A stretch of DNA of 64,000 nt. Origin: Pseudomonas sp. TH15. GTDB lineage: Bacteria; Pseudomonadota; Gammaproteobacteria; Pseudomonadales; Pseudomonadaceae. Position numbers and translations under genes: made by a program. Every line of letters begins with the position of its first letter. Position 1 is the stretch's first letter. Below are positions 28,844-38,060 of this stretch, piece after piece. The DNA is taken from positions 4,516,001 through 4,580,000 of the forward strand of contig NZ_JAEKEL010000001.1 in assembly GCF_016651105.1 (NCBI RefSeq), given 5' to 3'. The notes under the pieces are model-generated. The model made no database searches, had not been told where the DNA came from, and was given only the letters and a program-made list of their open reading frames with translations.

Positions 28844-28962
28844 TGTTGCGTCTGGCACACCGCTGTCGCTAGCAGGGCTAGCTCCCACACTGGATCCGTG
28901 AATGCCACGAATCCCCTGAGGGAGCCAGCCATGCTGGCGATGAGGCTATCAGCCTCAGTGTC

Positions 28963-29639
28963 TTACCTGGCCTCTGCCTTGAGTTTGAGATACGACTGAT
29001 GCAGGTCCGAAGCCCAGCCATCGATAACGCCTTTGACGTCATCGGTCTTCAGCACCTGAGTGTCGTTTTCCAGCGGTTTGCCGGTGCCTTTGCGCACCAC
29101 TTGTGCCACCACTTTATTGTTACCGCCGTCGATGAACACGGCCTCGGTGGCCAGTGTAGTTTCCTGATCACGAATGCCGCTGGCGGTGCTGACAGCCGCC
29201 GCCACCAGTGCAATCGGGATCACTTCATAGGGTTTCAGGCCTTCGGTTTTGCTGCTGACGGCCGTGATCGCGGCACGCACGACGATGACGCCCGGGCCAG
29301 GACCGGTGGCCAATGGCAGATCCTTGCCGATCTCACGCTTAAGCGCCTGATCGTAATAGGCGGTGAGGCCATTGAGGGTCTGTTGCGGAATCTTCGCGGT
29401 CGGTTGTGGTTTTGGATAGAGTTGGGTCGGTTCGATGTACACGCTGGTGAACGTGTTGACGTTGATCTTCGGATCGATCCAGCGCATCACTTCGGCACCG
29501 GAGGGGATTGGGTCTCCTTGAGTTGACTGTAGTCCTTGAGAAACCCGGAATATTCATCGGGAGCCACGGTTTTGCTTGAACAACCGGTCATGCCGAGGGT
29601 GGCGATGCACAGTGTGCCCATGATGACTGCTAGCTTCAT
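28963..29639 (-). pseudogene. DUF3313 family lipoprotein, one-base frameshift
   Basis: The 5' part starts MKLAVIMGTLCIATLGMTGC, a lipoprotein signal with lipobox GMTGC, after CAGGAG. It reads to KETQS and then hits a stop. The rest (GAEVMRWIDPKINVN to KLKAEAR) lies in the shifted frame. The break is at a run of four C's on the coding strand (29503-29506); a fifth C gives 225 residues. DUF3313 lipoproteins are of unknown function, with conserved RWIDPK and VYIEPTQLYP segments visible here. Both parts are otherwise well preserved. Confidence 0.85.
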
Positions 29640-29852
29640 GCTGTAACTCCTGTCAGAAAGCCTGAATGTGTGACTTGGGGGTGCTACAGGTATAGCTAAA
29701 ACATTGGTAATTGCGATTGAAAATCGCAAAATTCACACAAGACTGCGCGGCACCTCACAACCGTCATTTGACAGACGCCGGGCATCCGGCAAAGCTGCAC
29801 CAAGCTTGAACGCACGCCAGACGGCAAATGCACCTGGACTACGGAAGTCGCA

Positions 29853-32216
29853 ATGCCCAAGCATAAAAATAAAGCAGTACAACCTGACCCTGAATCGTCT
29901 CCTTCTGCAATTTCCCGCTATCTGTTCCCCGTCACCATCGGTGTGCTGTTGGCCGCCGTGGCCGGGATCGGCTGGTTTCTCTTCAGCCCTGCTCCGGCGC
30001 CAGTCAAACCCGCGCCGATCATTACGCCCGTTGCCCCGCCTGCGACACCGCAACCCGTCATCGCGAGCAAACCGGCGACGATGGTTGATGAGCAACAATG
30101 CCAGGGCTGCCACACCGAGCAGGTCAAGGATTGGCAAGGCTCCCATCACCAATTGGCGATGCAACCCGCCACCGCCGACACGATGCTGGGGGACTTTAAA
30201 AACGTCACCTTCAAGGCGGAAAAAGAGACCACTGTGTTCTCGCACAAAGGTGACGAGTTCTGGGTCAACACACCTGGGATCGACGGCAAGAATGCCGATT
30301 TCAAAGTCGCCTACACCTTCGGCATCGCGCCGCTTCAGCAATACCTGATCGAAGTCGGCGAAGGCCGGTTGCAAGCCCTCGGCGTGGCCTGGGATACCGA
30401 GAAGCAGCGCTGGTTTCATCTCTATCCGGGGCAAGGGGTGAACTTCAAGAACCCGCTGCACTGGAGCAAGCCGAGCCAGAACGCCAACTTCATGTGTGTC
30501 GAGTGCCACACCACTGGCTACAACCGAAATTTCGATGCCGTAAAAAACACCTTTGAGAGTCACTGGAACAGCCTTGGCGTTGGCTGCCAGGCGTGCCACG
30601 GCCCAGCGTCCAATCACCTGGAATGGACGGCGAAAAAAACCGACTTGATCCACGCCGGTTTTGCCGTCGACCTCAAGGACAAAAACGCCACTGTCGAGAT
30701 CGAAACCTGCGCCCGCTGCCACTCGCGTCGCGCACCGCTGGGCGATGGCTACACCGTCGGCAAACGGCTGATGGACGACTACTTGCCGAGCACCCTGACC
30801 CGCGAGCTGTATGCGTTGGACGGAAAGATCAAGGACGAAGTGTTCGAGCACGGCTCCTTCGCCCAAAGCAAAATGTTCGACAAAGGTGTGCGTTGCAGCA
30901 ACTGCCACAACCCCCACAGCACCGAACTCAAGGCGCCGGGCAACGGCGTATGCCTGCAATGCCACAACACCGCCGGCAAAACTGCGGTGGAAGGCGTCGA
31001 CGGCAAGGGCCTGCAAGCGAAGAACTACGACTCCATCGAACACACCCGCCACACCATGGGCCAGCCGGGTTCGCAGTGTGTGGATTGCCATATGCCGGGC
31101 AAGTTCTACATGGGCAACGACTTCCGGCATGACCACAGCTTCAGCATTCCCAACCCCGAGCGCGCTAAAAAACTTGGCACGCCGGACGCCTGCCTGACCT
31201 GTCACCAGGGCAAGGCCGGGGACAAGGTCACCGAGCAATTCAAGCTGTGGAACACCGCTTCGGCGTCTGCTGTTCAGGCACCGCGTTATGACGAAAGTTT
31301 GTGGCTGATCCGCAACGGCCAACCCGGCGCCGCGCAAGCCTTGTACGAGCAATTGCAGCGCAGCAACCTGCCGGCGATTCAACGGGCGACGTTGCTGGCC
31401 GAGTTGCCGCTGTACCCGAGCGAGCAAGCGCTGAAACTGGCGACCCAGGACTTGAGCAACCTGGCGCCACAGGTGCGTGAAAGCGCGGTGCGGGCGATCA
31501 GTGCGTTCCTCCAGCCACCGGAGCGTGCGCCGCTACTGACGCCATTGCTTGTTGACCCGGTGAAGGCTGTGCGGATTGTCGCGGCCCGGGACCTGCTCAG
31601 CGTGGCCCGCAACGGTTTGGGCAGCGCCCAGGCCAACTGGGAAGCGGCGATCGCCGAATACGAAGACGTGCAAAAAAGCCTGGCGGAACGCGCCGAGGCC
31701 AACCTCAACCTGGCCATGCTCTATCAGGGCAGTGGACGTACGGCGGACGTCGAGCCGCTGCTGCGTATGGCCCTGAAACGTGACCCGGACTTCTACCCGG
31801 CGCTGGTAACCCTGGTGCAGTGGCTGGAAGCCAACGGGCGCGGCCCGGAGGCGCAAGCGCTGCTGGAGCAGAGCGTCAAGGAGCACCCGGACGCCGCGCT
31901 GTTGCTGCACACCCAGGGCTTGTCGCTGATTCGTGCCGGTAAAACCGCGCAAGCGATGCCGCTGTTACGCAAAGCCGCCGCGCTGGAGCCCCAGAGCGCG
32001 CAGTACGGTTATGTATTGGCGGTGGCGCTGCATGACAGCGGCAAGGTTGATGAAGCGTGCGAAGAGCTGGAGCGGTTGTTGAAAGTTCAGCCGGCCAACC
32101 GTAATGCGCGGTTGTCGTTGATCCAGTATTACTTGGAGAACGGCAAGGAACCGAAGGCCCAAGTGCTGCTGCAGGGCTGGAAGAAGATGAACATGGGCAA
32201 TCCGGCGTTGAAATGA
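29853..32216 (+). CDS. Octaheme c-type cytochrome with TPR/HEAT-like C-terminus
   Basis: This 787-residue periplasmic, membrane-anchored protein has an N-terminal signal anchor (YLFPVTIGVLLAAVAGIGWF). Eight CxxCH heme sites start at residues 83, 215, 245, 286, 348, 367, 409 and 447, in the style of cytochrome c554/doubled-CxxCH families. Beyond ~500 there are helical repeats (VRESAVRAISAFL, HEAT-like) and then TPRs (AEANLNLAMLYQGSGR, AAALEPQSAQYGYVLAVALH). It probably transfers electrons to or from a redox partner that docks on the repeats. No terminal oxidase or reductase gene is adjacent. ATG at 29853, after a weak GGA. Confidence 0.9.
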   Translation: MPKHKNKAVQPDPESSPSAISRYLFPVTIGVLLAAVAGIGWFLFSPAPAPVKPAPIITPVAPPATPQPVIASKPATMVDEQQCQGCHTEQVKDWQGSHHQLAMQPATADTMLGDFKNVTFKAEKETTVFSHKGDEFWVNTPGIDGKNADFKVAYTFGIAPLQQYLIEVGEGRLQALGVAWDTEKQRWFHLYPGQGVNFKNPLHWSKPSQNANFMCVECHTTGYNRNFDAVKNTFESHWNSLGVGCQACHGPASNHLEWTAKKTDLIHAGFAVDLKDKNATVEIETCARCHSRRAPLGDGYTVGKRLMDDYLPSTLTRELYALDGKIKDEVFEHGSFAQSKMFDKGVRCSNCHNPHSTELKAPGNGVCLQCHNTAGKTAVEGVDGKGLQAKNYDSIEHTRHTMGQPGSQCVDCHMPGKFYMGNDFRHDHSFSIPNPERAKKLGTPDACLTCHQGKAGDKVTEQFKLWNTASASAVQAPRYDESLWLIRNGQPGAAQALYEQLQRSNLPAIQRATLLAELPLYPSEQALKLATQDLSNLAPQVRESAVRAISAFLQPPERAPLLTPLLVDPVKAVRIVAARDLLSVARNGLGSAQANWEAAIAEYEDVQKSLAERAEANLNLAMLYQGSGRTADVEPLLRMALKRDPDFYPALVTLVQWLEANGRGPEAQALLEQSVKEHPDAALLLHTQGLSLIRAGKTAQAMPLLRKAAALEPQSAQYGYVLAVALHDSGKVDEACEELERLLKVQPANRNARLSLIQYYLENGKEPKAQVLLQGWKKMNMGNPALK

Positions 32217-32238
32217 TTGGGGGCTGATCTTGAGGCCT

Positions 32239-32374
32239 CTGTGGCGAGGGGGCTTGCCCCCGTTCGGCGGCGAAGCCGTCGTAAAACCGGCGAATGCGGT
32301 AAGTCTGTAGAATCGCGTCGACAGGTTTTAGGGCTGCTGCGCAGCCCAACGGGGGCAAGCCCCCTCGCCACAGG
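32239..32374. repeat. Inverted repeat, CTGTGGCGAGGGGGCTTGCCCCC class
   Basis: Outer arms (CTGTGGCGAGGGGGCTTGCC and complement) enclose a second palindromic stretch (GGCTGCTGCGCAGCCC). It lies between two converging genes and may act as a transcriptional boundary. Confidence 0.8.
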
Positions 32375-32397
32375 TTATGTGTTGACCTGATAGAGCA

Positions 32398-33366
32398 TCA
32401 CCACGTTGAACCACTCTTAGCCGCCAATACCCGCCGACTATTGGCCCGCATCGCCTTGATCAGCGACACCGTCCCCACCAGCAGAATCGCCGCGCCAAAC
32501 AGAAAGTCGATGTTGTACAGCTGGAAATCCTGCAACGGCCCCACCAGCAGCATCCTTACCGCACCAACCCCCACCAGCGTGGCCAGAAAGTCGATACCCG
32601 GCTCGTCGCGATAAAACACGTGCATCAGCGGCAAGCAAAGCACCAGCAACATCAGCAAAACAATCACCTTGAACGAACCCTTACGCTCAACGCTGAACGC
32701 GCATTCGTTGGGCGCGTAAGCCTTGTAATCCTCATCACGCACCATCGAGTTTTTCTCGTTGATGTACTCGACGCGGTTGTACTTCTGGATTGGCGTGAAG
32801 GTGTTCGACATCTCCATCAGCGTGGTGATGTGACGGAAGCGCAGGTCGATGCGCTCGTTGCCCTTGAGGTAATAGAGCACCGGTTTGTAACCGTAGCGGT
32901 AGGTGTCGAAAGGAAACTCGGTAGCCCGCCCCTGCACGCCAATCGGTCGTGATTCGAGTTCGACGTAGGCACTTTTGTTGTCCGAGGCGAGGTTGCGGCT
33001 CAGGGGTTTAATCCGGACCTGTTCGAGGAAGATCGGCGTGGCGCCGTAGGACCATTGCAACGGTTCCAGGCGCAAACGCAGTTCGTTGCGGCCCAGGTCG
33101 TAGCGGTTGAAAGTGCGCTCGGACACGATGATCGAGCCGCCGAGCATAAACTCACCGCGCAGGTTGTTGGTGATGCGCAGGGTCAGTTGATCCTTGCCCA
33201 GCGACAACGCATCGGCAGACGGTGGTGTGCCGCACCAGGCGGTGCTGTCGTAGGCGCCGCCCAACTGCCCGCCACGGTTTTCCTGGAACACGTAGAAGTA
33301 ACCGCCCCAGAGGGTCAACATCAAAAGCAACGCTGTGAGACCGAGGATTTTTTTGCCCGGACTCAC
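32398..33366 (-). CDS. Membrane protein of unknown function (DUF4436-like layout)
   Basis: This 322-residue protein has one N-terminal helix (ILGLTALLLMLTLWGGYFYVF), a ~200-residue extracytoplasmic beta-rich domain, and three C-terminal helices (VIVLLMLLVLCLPLMHVFY, then two more). The layout resembles DUF4436 proteins, but the match is by architecture only. The start is a GTG at 33366 preceded by GAAGAAGGGAG, a strong ribosome site; no suitable ATG is nearby. It stands alone between two large inverted repeats. Confidence 0.7.
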   Translation of the reverse strand: MSPGKKILGLTALLLMLTLWGGYFYVFQENRGGQLGGAYDSTAWCGTPPSADALSLGKDQLTLRITNNLRGEFMLGGSIIVSERTFNRYDLGRNELRLRLEPLQWSYGATPIFLEQVRIKPLSRNLASDNKSAYVELESRPIGVQGRATEFPFDTYRYGYKPVLYYLKGNERIDLRFRHITTLMEMSNTFTPIQKYNRVEYINEKNSMVRDEDYKAYAPNECAFSVERKGSFKVIVLLMLLVLCLPLMHVFYRDEPGIDFLATLVGVGAVRMLLVGPLQDFQLYNIDFLFGAAILLVGTVSLIKAMRANSRRVLAAKSGSTW

Positions 33367-33511
33367 TGATCAGACTCCCTTCTTCGGTTCCATCGTCCAG
33401 CCGAAAACCCGCTGGCGACGGCGACTCTACCAAAAGGCCACCATCGACCCAAGGGAAAATGCCTGATTCATGTGGGTTGTAGGGGTTTCCCCTGCATGCA
33501 AAACACCAAAC

Positions 33512-33675
33512 CTGTGGCGAGGGGATTTAGCGAAACGTCGCACCGCCCCGATCGACTGCGCAGCAGTCGCAACCCCAGCAAACGCGGTTGACCTGTGAGA
33601 GCCGGTTGCCAGTTTTCAGGGCCGCTGCGCAGCCCATCGGGGCGGTGCGACGTTTCGCTAAATCCCCTCGCCACA
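33512..33675. repeat. Long inverted repeat, TGTGGCGAGGGGATTTAGC class
   Basis: The ~40-nt arms (CTGTGGCGAGGGGATTTAGC, continuing to CGTCGCACCGCCCCGAT) are nearly perfect inverted copies. They flank inner hairpins (GACTGCGCAGCAGTC). One arm also occurs alone at 2203. It fills the 340-nt gap between the membrane protein gene and DUF934; nothing else is seen there. Confidence 0.85.
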
Positions 33676-33708
33676 ACGTATACACACCACAGGCAGTCAA
33701 TCCCGCAA

Positions 33709-34188
33709 TCAGCGTCTTCGGAACAGGGGCCGTGGTTCGATGACTGAGCGGCCGTACAGCACGCTCATCCCCGCCAACCCTTTCAGCGCATCTTCAGCGG
33801 ACTTGTCCTCGCGCACTGCAAAGCTGTCGAACCCGCACTGGCGCATGTGGCTCAGTTGATCGCGCAGCACGTCGCCAATTGCGCGCAATTCACCGGTCCA
33901 GCCCAGTCGAGTACGCAACAGGTACGCCTGGCTGTAGCCGCGACCATCACGAAAACTCGGGAAATCCACGGCGATCATTGGCAGTGACGCCAGCCACGGG
34001 ACAAGGCTTTCAACCTCATCGTCCGGTCCCAGCCATACGGCATGGGTCGAAGGTGATTCCAGCCAATGAGCCAACGGAAGAATCAGCAATCCCGAAGGCC
34101 TGGTCAAAGCAGGCTCACGCACCAGCGTCCACGGATCGTCCGTCACGATCCGCGCCACGCCCTCCTCCAGCCGCAACAGATTGTTCAT
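33709..34188 (-). CDS. DUF934 protein, siroheme reductase partner
   Basis: This 159-residue protein of the DUF934 family is encoded directly after siroheme sulfite/nitrite reductases in pseudomonads. Conserved features include DFPSFRDGRGYSQAYLLRTR and LGWTGELRAIGDVLRDQL. The ATG overlaps the reductase stop as ATGA, so the two are translationally coupled. It is probably an accessory or electron-donor protein, but the mechanism is not established. The P. aeruginosa equivalent is PA4129 next to PA4130 (from memory). Confidence 0.88.
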   Translation of the reverse strand: MNNLLRLEEGVARIVTDDPWTLVREPALTRPSGLLILPLAHWLESPSTHAVWLGPDDEVESLVPWLASLPMIAVDFPSFRDGRGYSQAYLLRTRLGWTGELRAIGDVLRDQLSHMRQCGFDSFAVREDKSAEDALKGLAGMSVLYGRSVIEPRPLFRRR

Positions 34189-35858
34189 GCCGACACCTCC
34201 AGGACTTTCGGGTAGATCCGCTCCTTGAACGGCTCCAGACCAATGCGCTGTACCGTATCGACGAACAGTTCCTCGCTTTCGCGGTAACGGACGAAGGTAG
34301 CGATGATCCGCTCAATTACGTCGGGTACTTCGGCCGCACTGAACGATGGGCCGATGACTTTGCCCAGCGCGCTGTTCCTGCCTTGGGCACCGCCGAGGGT
34401 GATCTGGTACCACTCGCTGCCGTTCTTATCGACGCCCAGAATGCCGATGTTGCCGATGTGGTGGTGGCCGCAGGCGTTCATGCAGCCGGAGATGTTGAGG
34501 CTGATGTCGCCCAGGTCGTGAAGATAATCGAGGTCTTCGAATCGACCCTGAATCGCTTGGGCAATCGGGATCGATTTGGCGTTGGCCAGCGCGCAAAAAT
34601 CGCCACCGGGGCAGGCGATGATGTCGGTCAGCAAACCGATATTTGCGCAGCCCAGCCCCTGATCGCAGGCCAGGCACCACAACGCATACAGGTCAGCCTT
34701 GGTCACGTCCGGCAGCACGATGTTCTGCTCGTGGGCGATGCGAATCTCGCCGAAACCAAACTGCTCGGACCAGTCGGCCACAGCGTCCATCTGCTCGGCA
34801 GTCACGTCTCCTGGCGGTGAAGCGATGCCCGGTTTGGTCGAGAGCACGACGCTGACGTAACCCGGCACTTTGTGCGGCTGCACGTTGCGCGCGACCCAAC
34901 GGGCGAAGGCCGGGTTCTGCGTCAGGCGCGTACCGAAATCCAGGTTGGTGCCCGCCAGCGCTTGATAAACCGGCGGGACGAAGGCACTGGCAACGCGTTC
35001 ATACTCGACGTCGGTCAACTGCGCGGGGCCGTCCTTGAGGTGTTGCCACTCTTCTTCCACTTCCTTGGCGAAGGCTTCGATGCCCAGTGCTTTCACCAGA
35101 ATCTTGATCCGCGCCTTGTACTTGTTGTCCCGCCGGCCGTAGCGGTTGTAGACCCGCAGCACCGCTTCAACGTAGGACAGCAAGTGCTGCCACGGCAGGC
35201 CTTCGCGAATCTGCAAACCAAGGATCGGCGTGCGCCCCAGACCGCCGCCAACGATCACTCGCAGCAGCATTTGCCCATCGCTGCCGGGGTAAAGGTAGAG
35301 GCCGATGTCATGCATCATGATCGCCGCGCGATCCTGCTTGGCCGAGCAGATGGCGATCTTGAATTTGCGTGGCAGGAAGAGGAACTCCGGGTTGATGGTC
35401 GACCACTGCCGCAGGATTTCCGCCAGGGGGCGCGGGTCGATCAGTTCGTCCGCCGCGACCCCGGCGAACGCTTCGGTGGTGATGTTGCGCACGCAGTTGC
35501 CGGAAGTCTGGATCGCGTGCATTTCCACTTGGGCCAGGCGTTCGAGGATATCCGGCACCTGGGCCAGTTCGATCCAGTTGAACTGCATGTTCTGCCGGGT
35601 GGTGAAATGGCCGTAGCCACGATCGTAGTCCCGGGCGATGCTCGCCAGCGTGCGCATTTGTCCGGCGCCGAGGGTGCCGTAGGGTATTGCCACCCGCAGC
35701 ATGTAGGCGTGCTTTTGCATGTAGAGGCCGTTTTGCAAGCGCAGCGGCAGGAACTCCTCTTCGCTCAGTTCACCCACCATGAAGCGCTCGACCTGATCGC
35801 GAAACTGCGCGACCCGTTCAAACACCAGCGCCCGGTCATAGTCGTCGTACTGATACAT
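34185..35858 (-). CDS. Siroheme-[4Fe-4S] nitrite/sulfite reductase
   Basis: This 557-residue hemoprotein catalyses six-electron reduction of sulfite or nitrite. It has two ferredoxin-like repeats and two siroheme domains. Cluster/siroheme cysteines are in ACPGGDFCALANAKS and NISGCMNACGHHH; TSGNCVRNITTEAFAG and VGGGLGRTP are further family motifs. Residues near the start (MYQYDDYDRALVFERV) resemble PA4130, the copy adjacent to ccoN4 in P. aeruginosa, more than CysI PA1838 (recalled, not aligned). It is divergent from the ccoN gene here, with a REP between them. Confidence 0.88.
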   Translation of the reverse strand: MYQYDDYDRALVFERVAQFRDQVERFMVGELSEEEFLPLRLQNGLYMQKHAYMLRVAIPYGTLGAGQMRTLASIARDYDRGYGHFTTRQNMQFNWIELAQVPDILERLAQVEMHAIQTSGNCVRNITTEAFAGVAADELIDPRPLAEILRQWSTINPEFLFLPRKFKIAICSAKQDRAAIMMHDIGLYLYPGSDGQMLLRVIVGGGLGRTPILGLQIREGLPWQHLLSYVEAVLRVYNRYGRRDNKYKARIKILVKALGIEAFAKEVEEEWQHLKDGPAQLTDVEYERVASAFVPPVYQALAGTNLDFGTRLTQNPAFARWVARNVQPHKVPGYVSVVLSTKPGIASPPGDVTAEQMDAVADWSEQFGFGEIRIAHEQNIVLPDVTKADLYALWCLACDQGLGCANIGLLTDIIACPGGDFCALANAKSIPIAQAIQGRFEDLDYLHDLGDISLNISGCMNACGHHHIGNIGILGVDKNGSEWYQITLGGAQGRNSALGKVIGPSFSAAEVPDVIERIIATFVRYRESEELFVDTVQRIGLEPFKERIYPKVLEVSA

Positions 35859-35916
35859 GTGGCTACCTCATCAGGGTTGATCGGGCTCGGTGGCTAATGC
35901 CAGTCACCACAATCTC

Positions 35917-36007
35917 TGTGGGAGCGAGCTTGCTCGCGATAGCTGACTGACAGACAACACATGTGCTGAATGAACAGCCGCCATCGCGAGCAAGCTCGCT
36001 CCCACAA
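35917..36007. repeat. REP palindrome pair (GTGGGAGCGAGCTTGCTCGCGAT class)
   Basis: Inverted arms with a ~45-nt spacer lie between the divergent siroheme reductase and ccoN genes. The remaining ~260 nt up to ccoN should hold its promoter. No clear regulator site was found. Confidence 0.88.
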
Positions 36008-36269
36008 GGTTTGCGTCAACACTGAATGGCATCAGGCTCTGCGGCTCGTTTTCTAGGTGGCGACTATGGACCTACGGCGCAGCGCGTTACAGACCCACCT
36101 GAAACCTAAAAAACCGTATCAGAGCACGGCAGATGGCCGCAGGCATGCCTTGCATCTGATCCGCATAAATCGAGTTTTCCTGAGTCTGTTTTGTTTCCGA
36201 CAGGGTTTCTACAGTGCATCCCATGCCAGACCGGGTGGCCTGGCAAGACTTTGCATGGATGAACTGACC

Positions 36270-37697
36270 ATGAGCACAGCGACAATCGGACAGGCCTATA
36301 ACTACAAGGTCGTCCGCCAATTCATCGTGGCAACCATTGTTTGGGGCGTCGTGGGGATGGCGATGGGGGTGTTTATCGCCTCGCAACTGGTGTGGCCCGA
36401 AATGAACCTCGACCTGCCGTGGACCACCTTCGGCCGCTTGCGTCCGCTGCACACCAGCCTGGTGATTTTCGGCTTTGCCGGCAGCGCACAATTCGCCGCC
36501 AGTTACTACGCGGTACAGCGTACCTGCCAGGTGCGGCTGTACTCGGACAAGCTCGCTGCCTTCACCTTCTGGGGCTGGCAATCAGTGATTGTGGTGATGC
36601 TGATCACCTTGCCGCTGGGCTACACCACCACCAAGGAATATGCCGAGATCGAGTTCTCCGGCGCGGTGTGGATGACCGTGGTCTGGGTCGCCTACGCTGT
36701 CGTGTTCTTCACCACCGTGGTGCAGCGCAAGACCAAGCACATCTACGTCGGCAACTGGTTTTTCGGCGCGTTCATCGTGGTGATTGCCATGCTGCACGTG
36801 GTCAATCACCTATCGATTCCGGTGGGCTGGTTCAAGTCGTATCCGGTGTATTCCGGGGCCACCGACGCCATGGTCCAGTGGTGGTACGGGCACAACGCAG
36901 TGGGTTTCTTCCTGACCACCGGGTTCCTGGGAATGATGTACTACTTCGTGCCGAAACAGGTCGGACGGCCGGTGTACTCGTATCGGTTGTCGATCGTGCA
37001 TTTCTGGGCGCTGATCACCCTGTATATCTGGGCTGGCCCGCACCACTTGCACTACACCGCGCTGCCGGACTGGGCGCAGTCTCTCGGTATGGCCATGTCG
37101 CTGATCCTGCTGGCGCCGAGCTGGGGCGGGATGATCAACGGGATGATGACCCTGTCGGGCGCCTGGCATAAGTTGCGCACCGACCCGATCCTGCGTTTCC
37201 TGGTGCTGTCACTGGCCTTCTACGGCATGTCGACGTTCGAGGGCCCGATGATGGCGATCAAGACCGTGAACGCCCTCTCCCACTACACCGACTGGACCAT
37301 CGGCCACGTTCACGCGGGTGCTTTGGGTTGGGTCGCGATGATCACCTTCGGCGCGATTTACCACATGGTGCCGAAAGTCTTCGGCCGCGAGCAGATGTTC
37401 AGCACGCCGCTGATCAACCTGCACTTCTGGCTGGCGACCATCGGCACCGTGTTGTACATCGCGTCGATGTGGGTCAACGGCATCACCCAAGGCCTGATGT
37501 GGCGCGCGATCAACGACGACGGCACGCTGACTTATTCCTTCGTCGAGGCCTTGCAGGCCAGCCATCCGGGGTTTGTGGTGCGGTTTGCCGGCGGGGTGTT
37601 CTTCCTCAGCGGCATGCTGCTGATGGCTTACAACTGCTGGCGCACGGTGCGGGTGGCGGACGTGGTGATGGCCGAGCGTGAAGCGCAGATTGCTTGA
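36270..37697 (+). CDS. ccoN4: Orphan cbb3 oxidase subunit I (CcoN4-like)
   Basis: This 475-residue heme-copper oxidase catalytic subunit has ~12 helices and histidine ligands in RPLHTSLVIFGFAG, YGHNAVGFFL, GPHHLHYTALPDW and GHVHAGALGWVAM. It carries no ccoO or ccoP alongside, so it must assemble with subunits encoded elsewhere. In P. aeruginosa, CcoN4 confers cyanide resistance and supports biofilm growth. Start at MSTATIGQ (36270); MDELT five codons upstream (36255) is possible. The adjacency to a PA4130-like reductase supports the CcoN4 assignment. Confidence 0.9.
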   Translation: MSTATIGQAYNYKVVRQFIVATIVWGVVGMAMGVFIASQLVWPEMNLDLPWTTFGRLRPLHTSLVIFGFAGSAQFAASYYAVQRTCQVRLYSDKLAAFTFWGWQSVIVVMLITLPLGYTTTKEYAEIEFSGAVWMTVVWVAYAVVFFTTVVQRKTKHIYVGNWFFGAFIVVIAMLHVVNHLSIPVGWFKSYPVYSGATDAMVQWWYGHNAVGFFLTTGFLGMMYYFVPKQVGRPVYSYRLSIVHFWALITLYIWAGPHHLHYTALPDWAQSLGMAMSLILLAPSWGGMINGMMTLSGAWHKLRTDPILRFLVLSLAFYGMSTFEGPMMAIKTVNALSHYTDWTIGHVHAGALGWVAMITFGAIYHMVPKVFGREQMFSTPLINLHFWLATIGTVLYIASMWVNGITQGLMWRAINDDGTLTYSFVEALQASHPGFVVRFAGGVFFLSGMLLMAYNCWRTVRVADVVMAEREAQIA

Positions 37698-37712
37698 GGC
37701 AAGGAGCTTGAG

Positions 37713-37934
37713 ATGATCGAGACGATGTTGAATCTGTTTGGGGTTGTCGGGTTCTGGCTGGCGATTGAGTATTGCCTGAAACACCAGACGCCCGAGAGCC
37801 TGGAGGATGCGAGTCTGATGCCGTTTGCCGATGACCCGGAGGTGGCGCGAAGGGTGGAGTTGGCGACGGGCAAGACTGTGAAGGCGGTGGCGCCGGAGGA
37901 AGCTAAACCTGGTTGGGGCAACCTCGAAATTTGA
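37713..37934 (+). CDS. CcoQ-like small subunit of cbb3 oxidase
   Basis: This 73-residue protein has an N-terminal membrane helix (MLNLFGVVGFWLAIEYCL) and the segment LMPFADDPEVARR, matching the LPFADD signature of CcoQ, which stabilises the oxidase. AAGGAG lies 9 nt before the ATG, and the gene starts 15 nt after ccoN. Together they form the small orphan cassette equivalent to PA4133-PA4134. Confidence 0.8.
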   Translation: MIETMLNLFGVVGFWLAIEYCLKHQTPESLEDASLMPFADDPEVARRVELATGKTVKAVAPEEAKPGWGNLEI

Positions 37935-37950
37935 TGCAACGCCGATCAAT

Positions 37951-38040
37951 GTGGGAGCGGGCTTGCTCGCGATAGCGGTCTAGCAGTCAACGAAGATGTT
38001 GAAGCTGATGACCTCTTCGCGAGCAAGCCCGCTCCCACAG
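37951..38040. repeat. REP palindrome pair
   Basis: Arms GTGGGAGCGGGCTTGCTCGC and complement lie between the convergent ccoQ-like gene and the gene at 38061. Confidence 0.9.
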
Positions 38041-38060
38041 GGTTATGTGCCAGCCAGGAT

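Noticed and set aside
28855..28915. Small REP-like palindrome after the spermidine-synthase-like gene
   Set aside because: GCTAGCAGGGCTAGCTCCCA is short and lacks the second arm; too weak to list as an element.
29733..31427. 564-codon minus-strand frame opposite the octaheme cytochrome
   Set aside because: The plus strand carries eight CxxCH sites and TPRs; the minus-strand translation has no recognisable features.
36150..36170. Possible ANR/FNR box upstream of ccoN
   Set aside because: The closest match, TTGCATCTGATCCG, keeps only part of each TTGAT/ATCAA half-site, so it is not a supported site.
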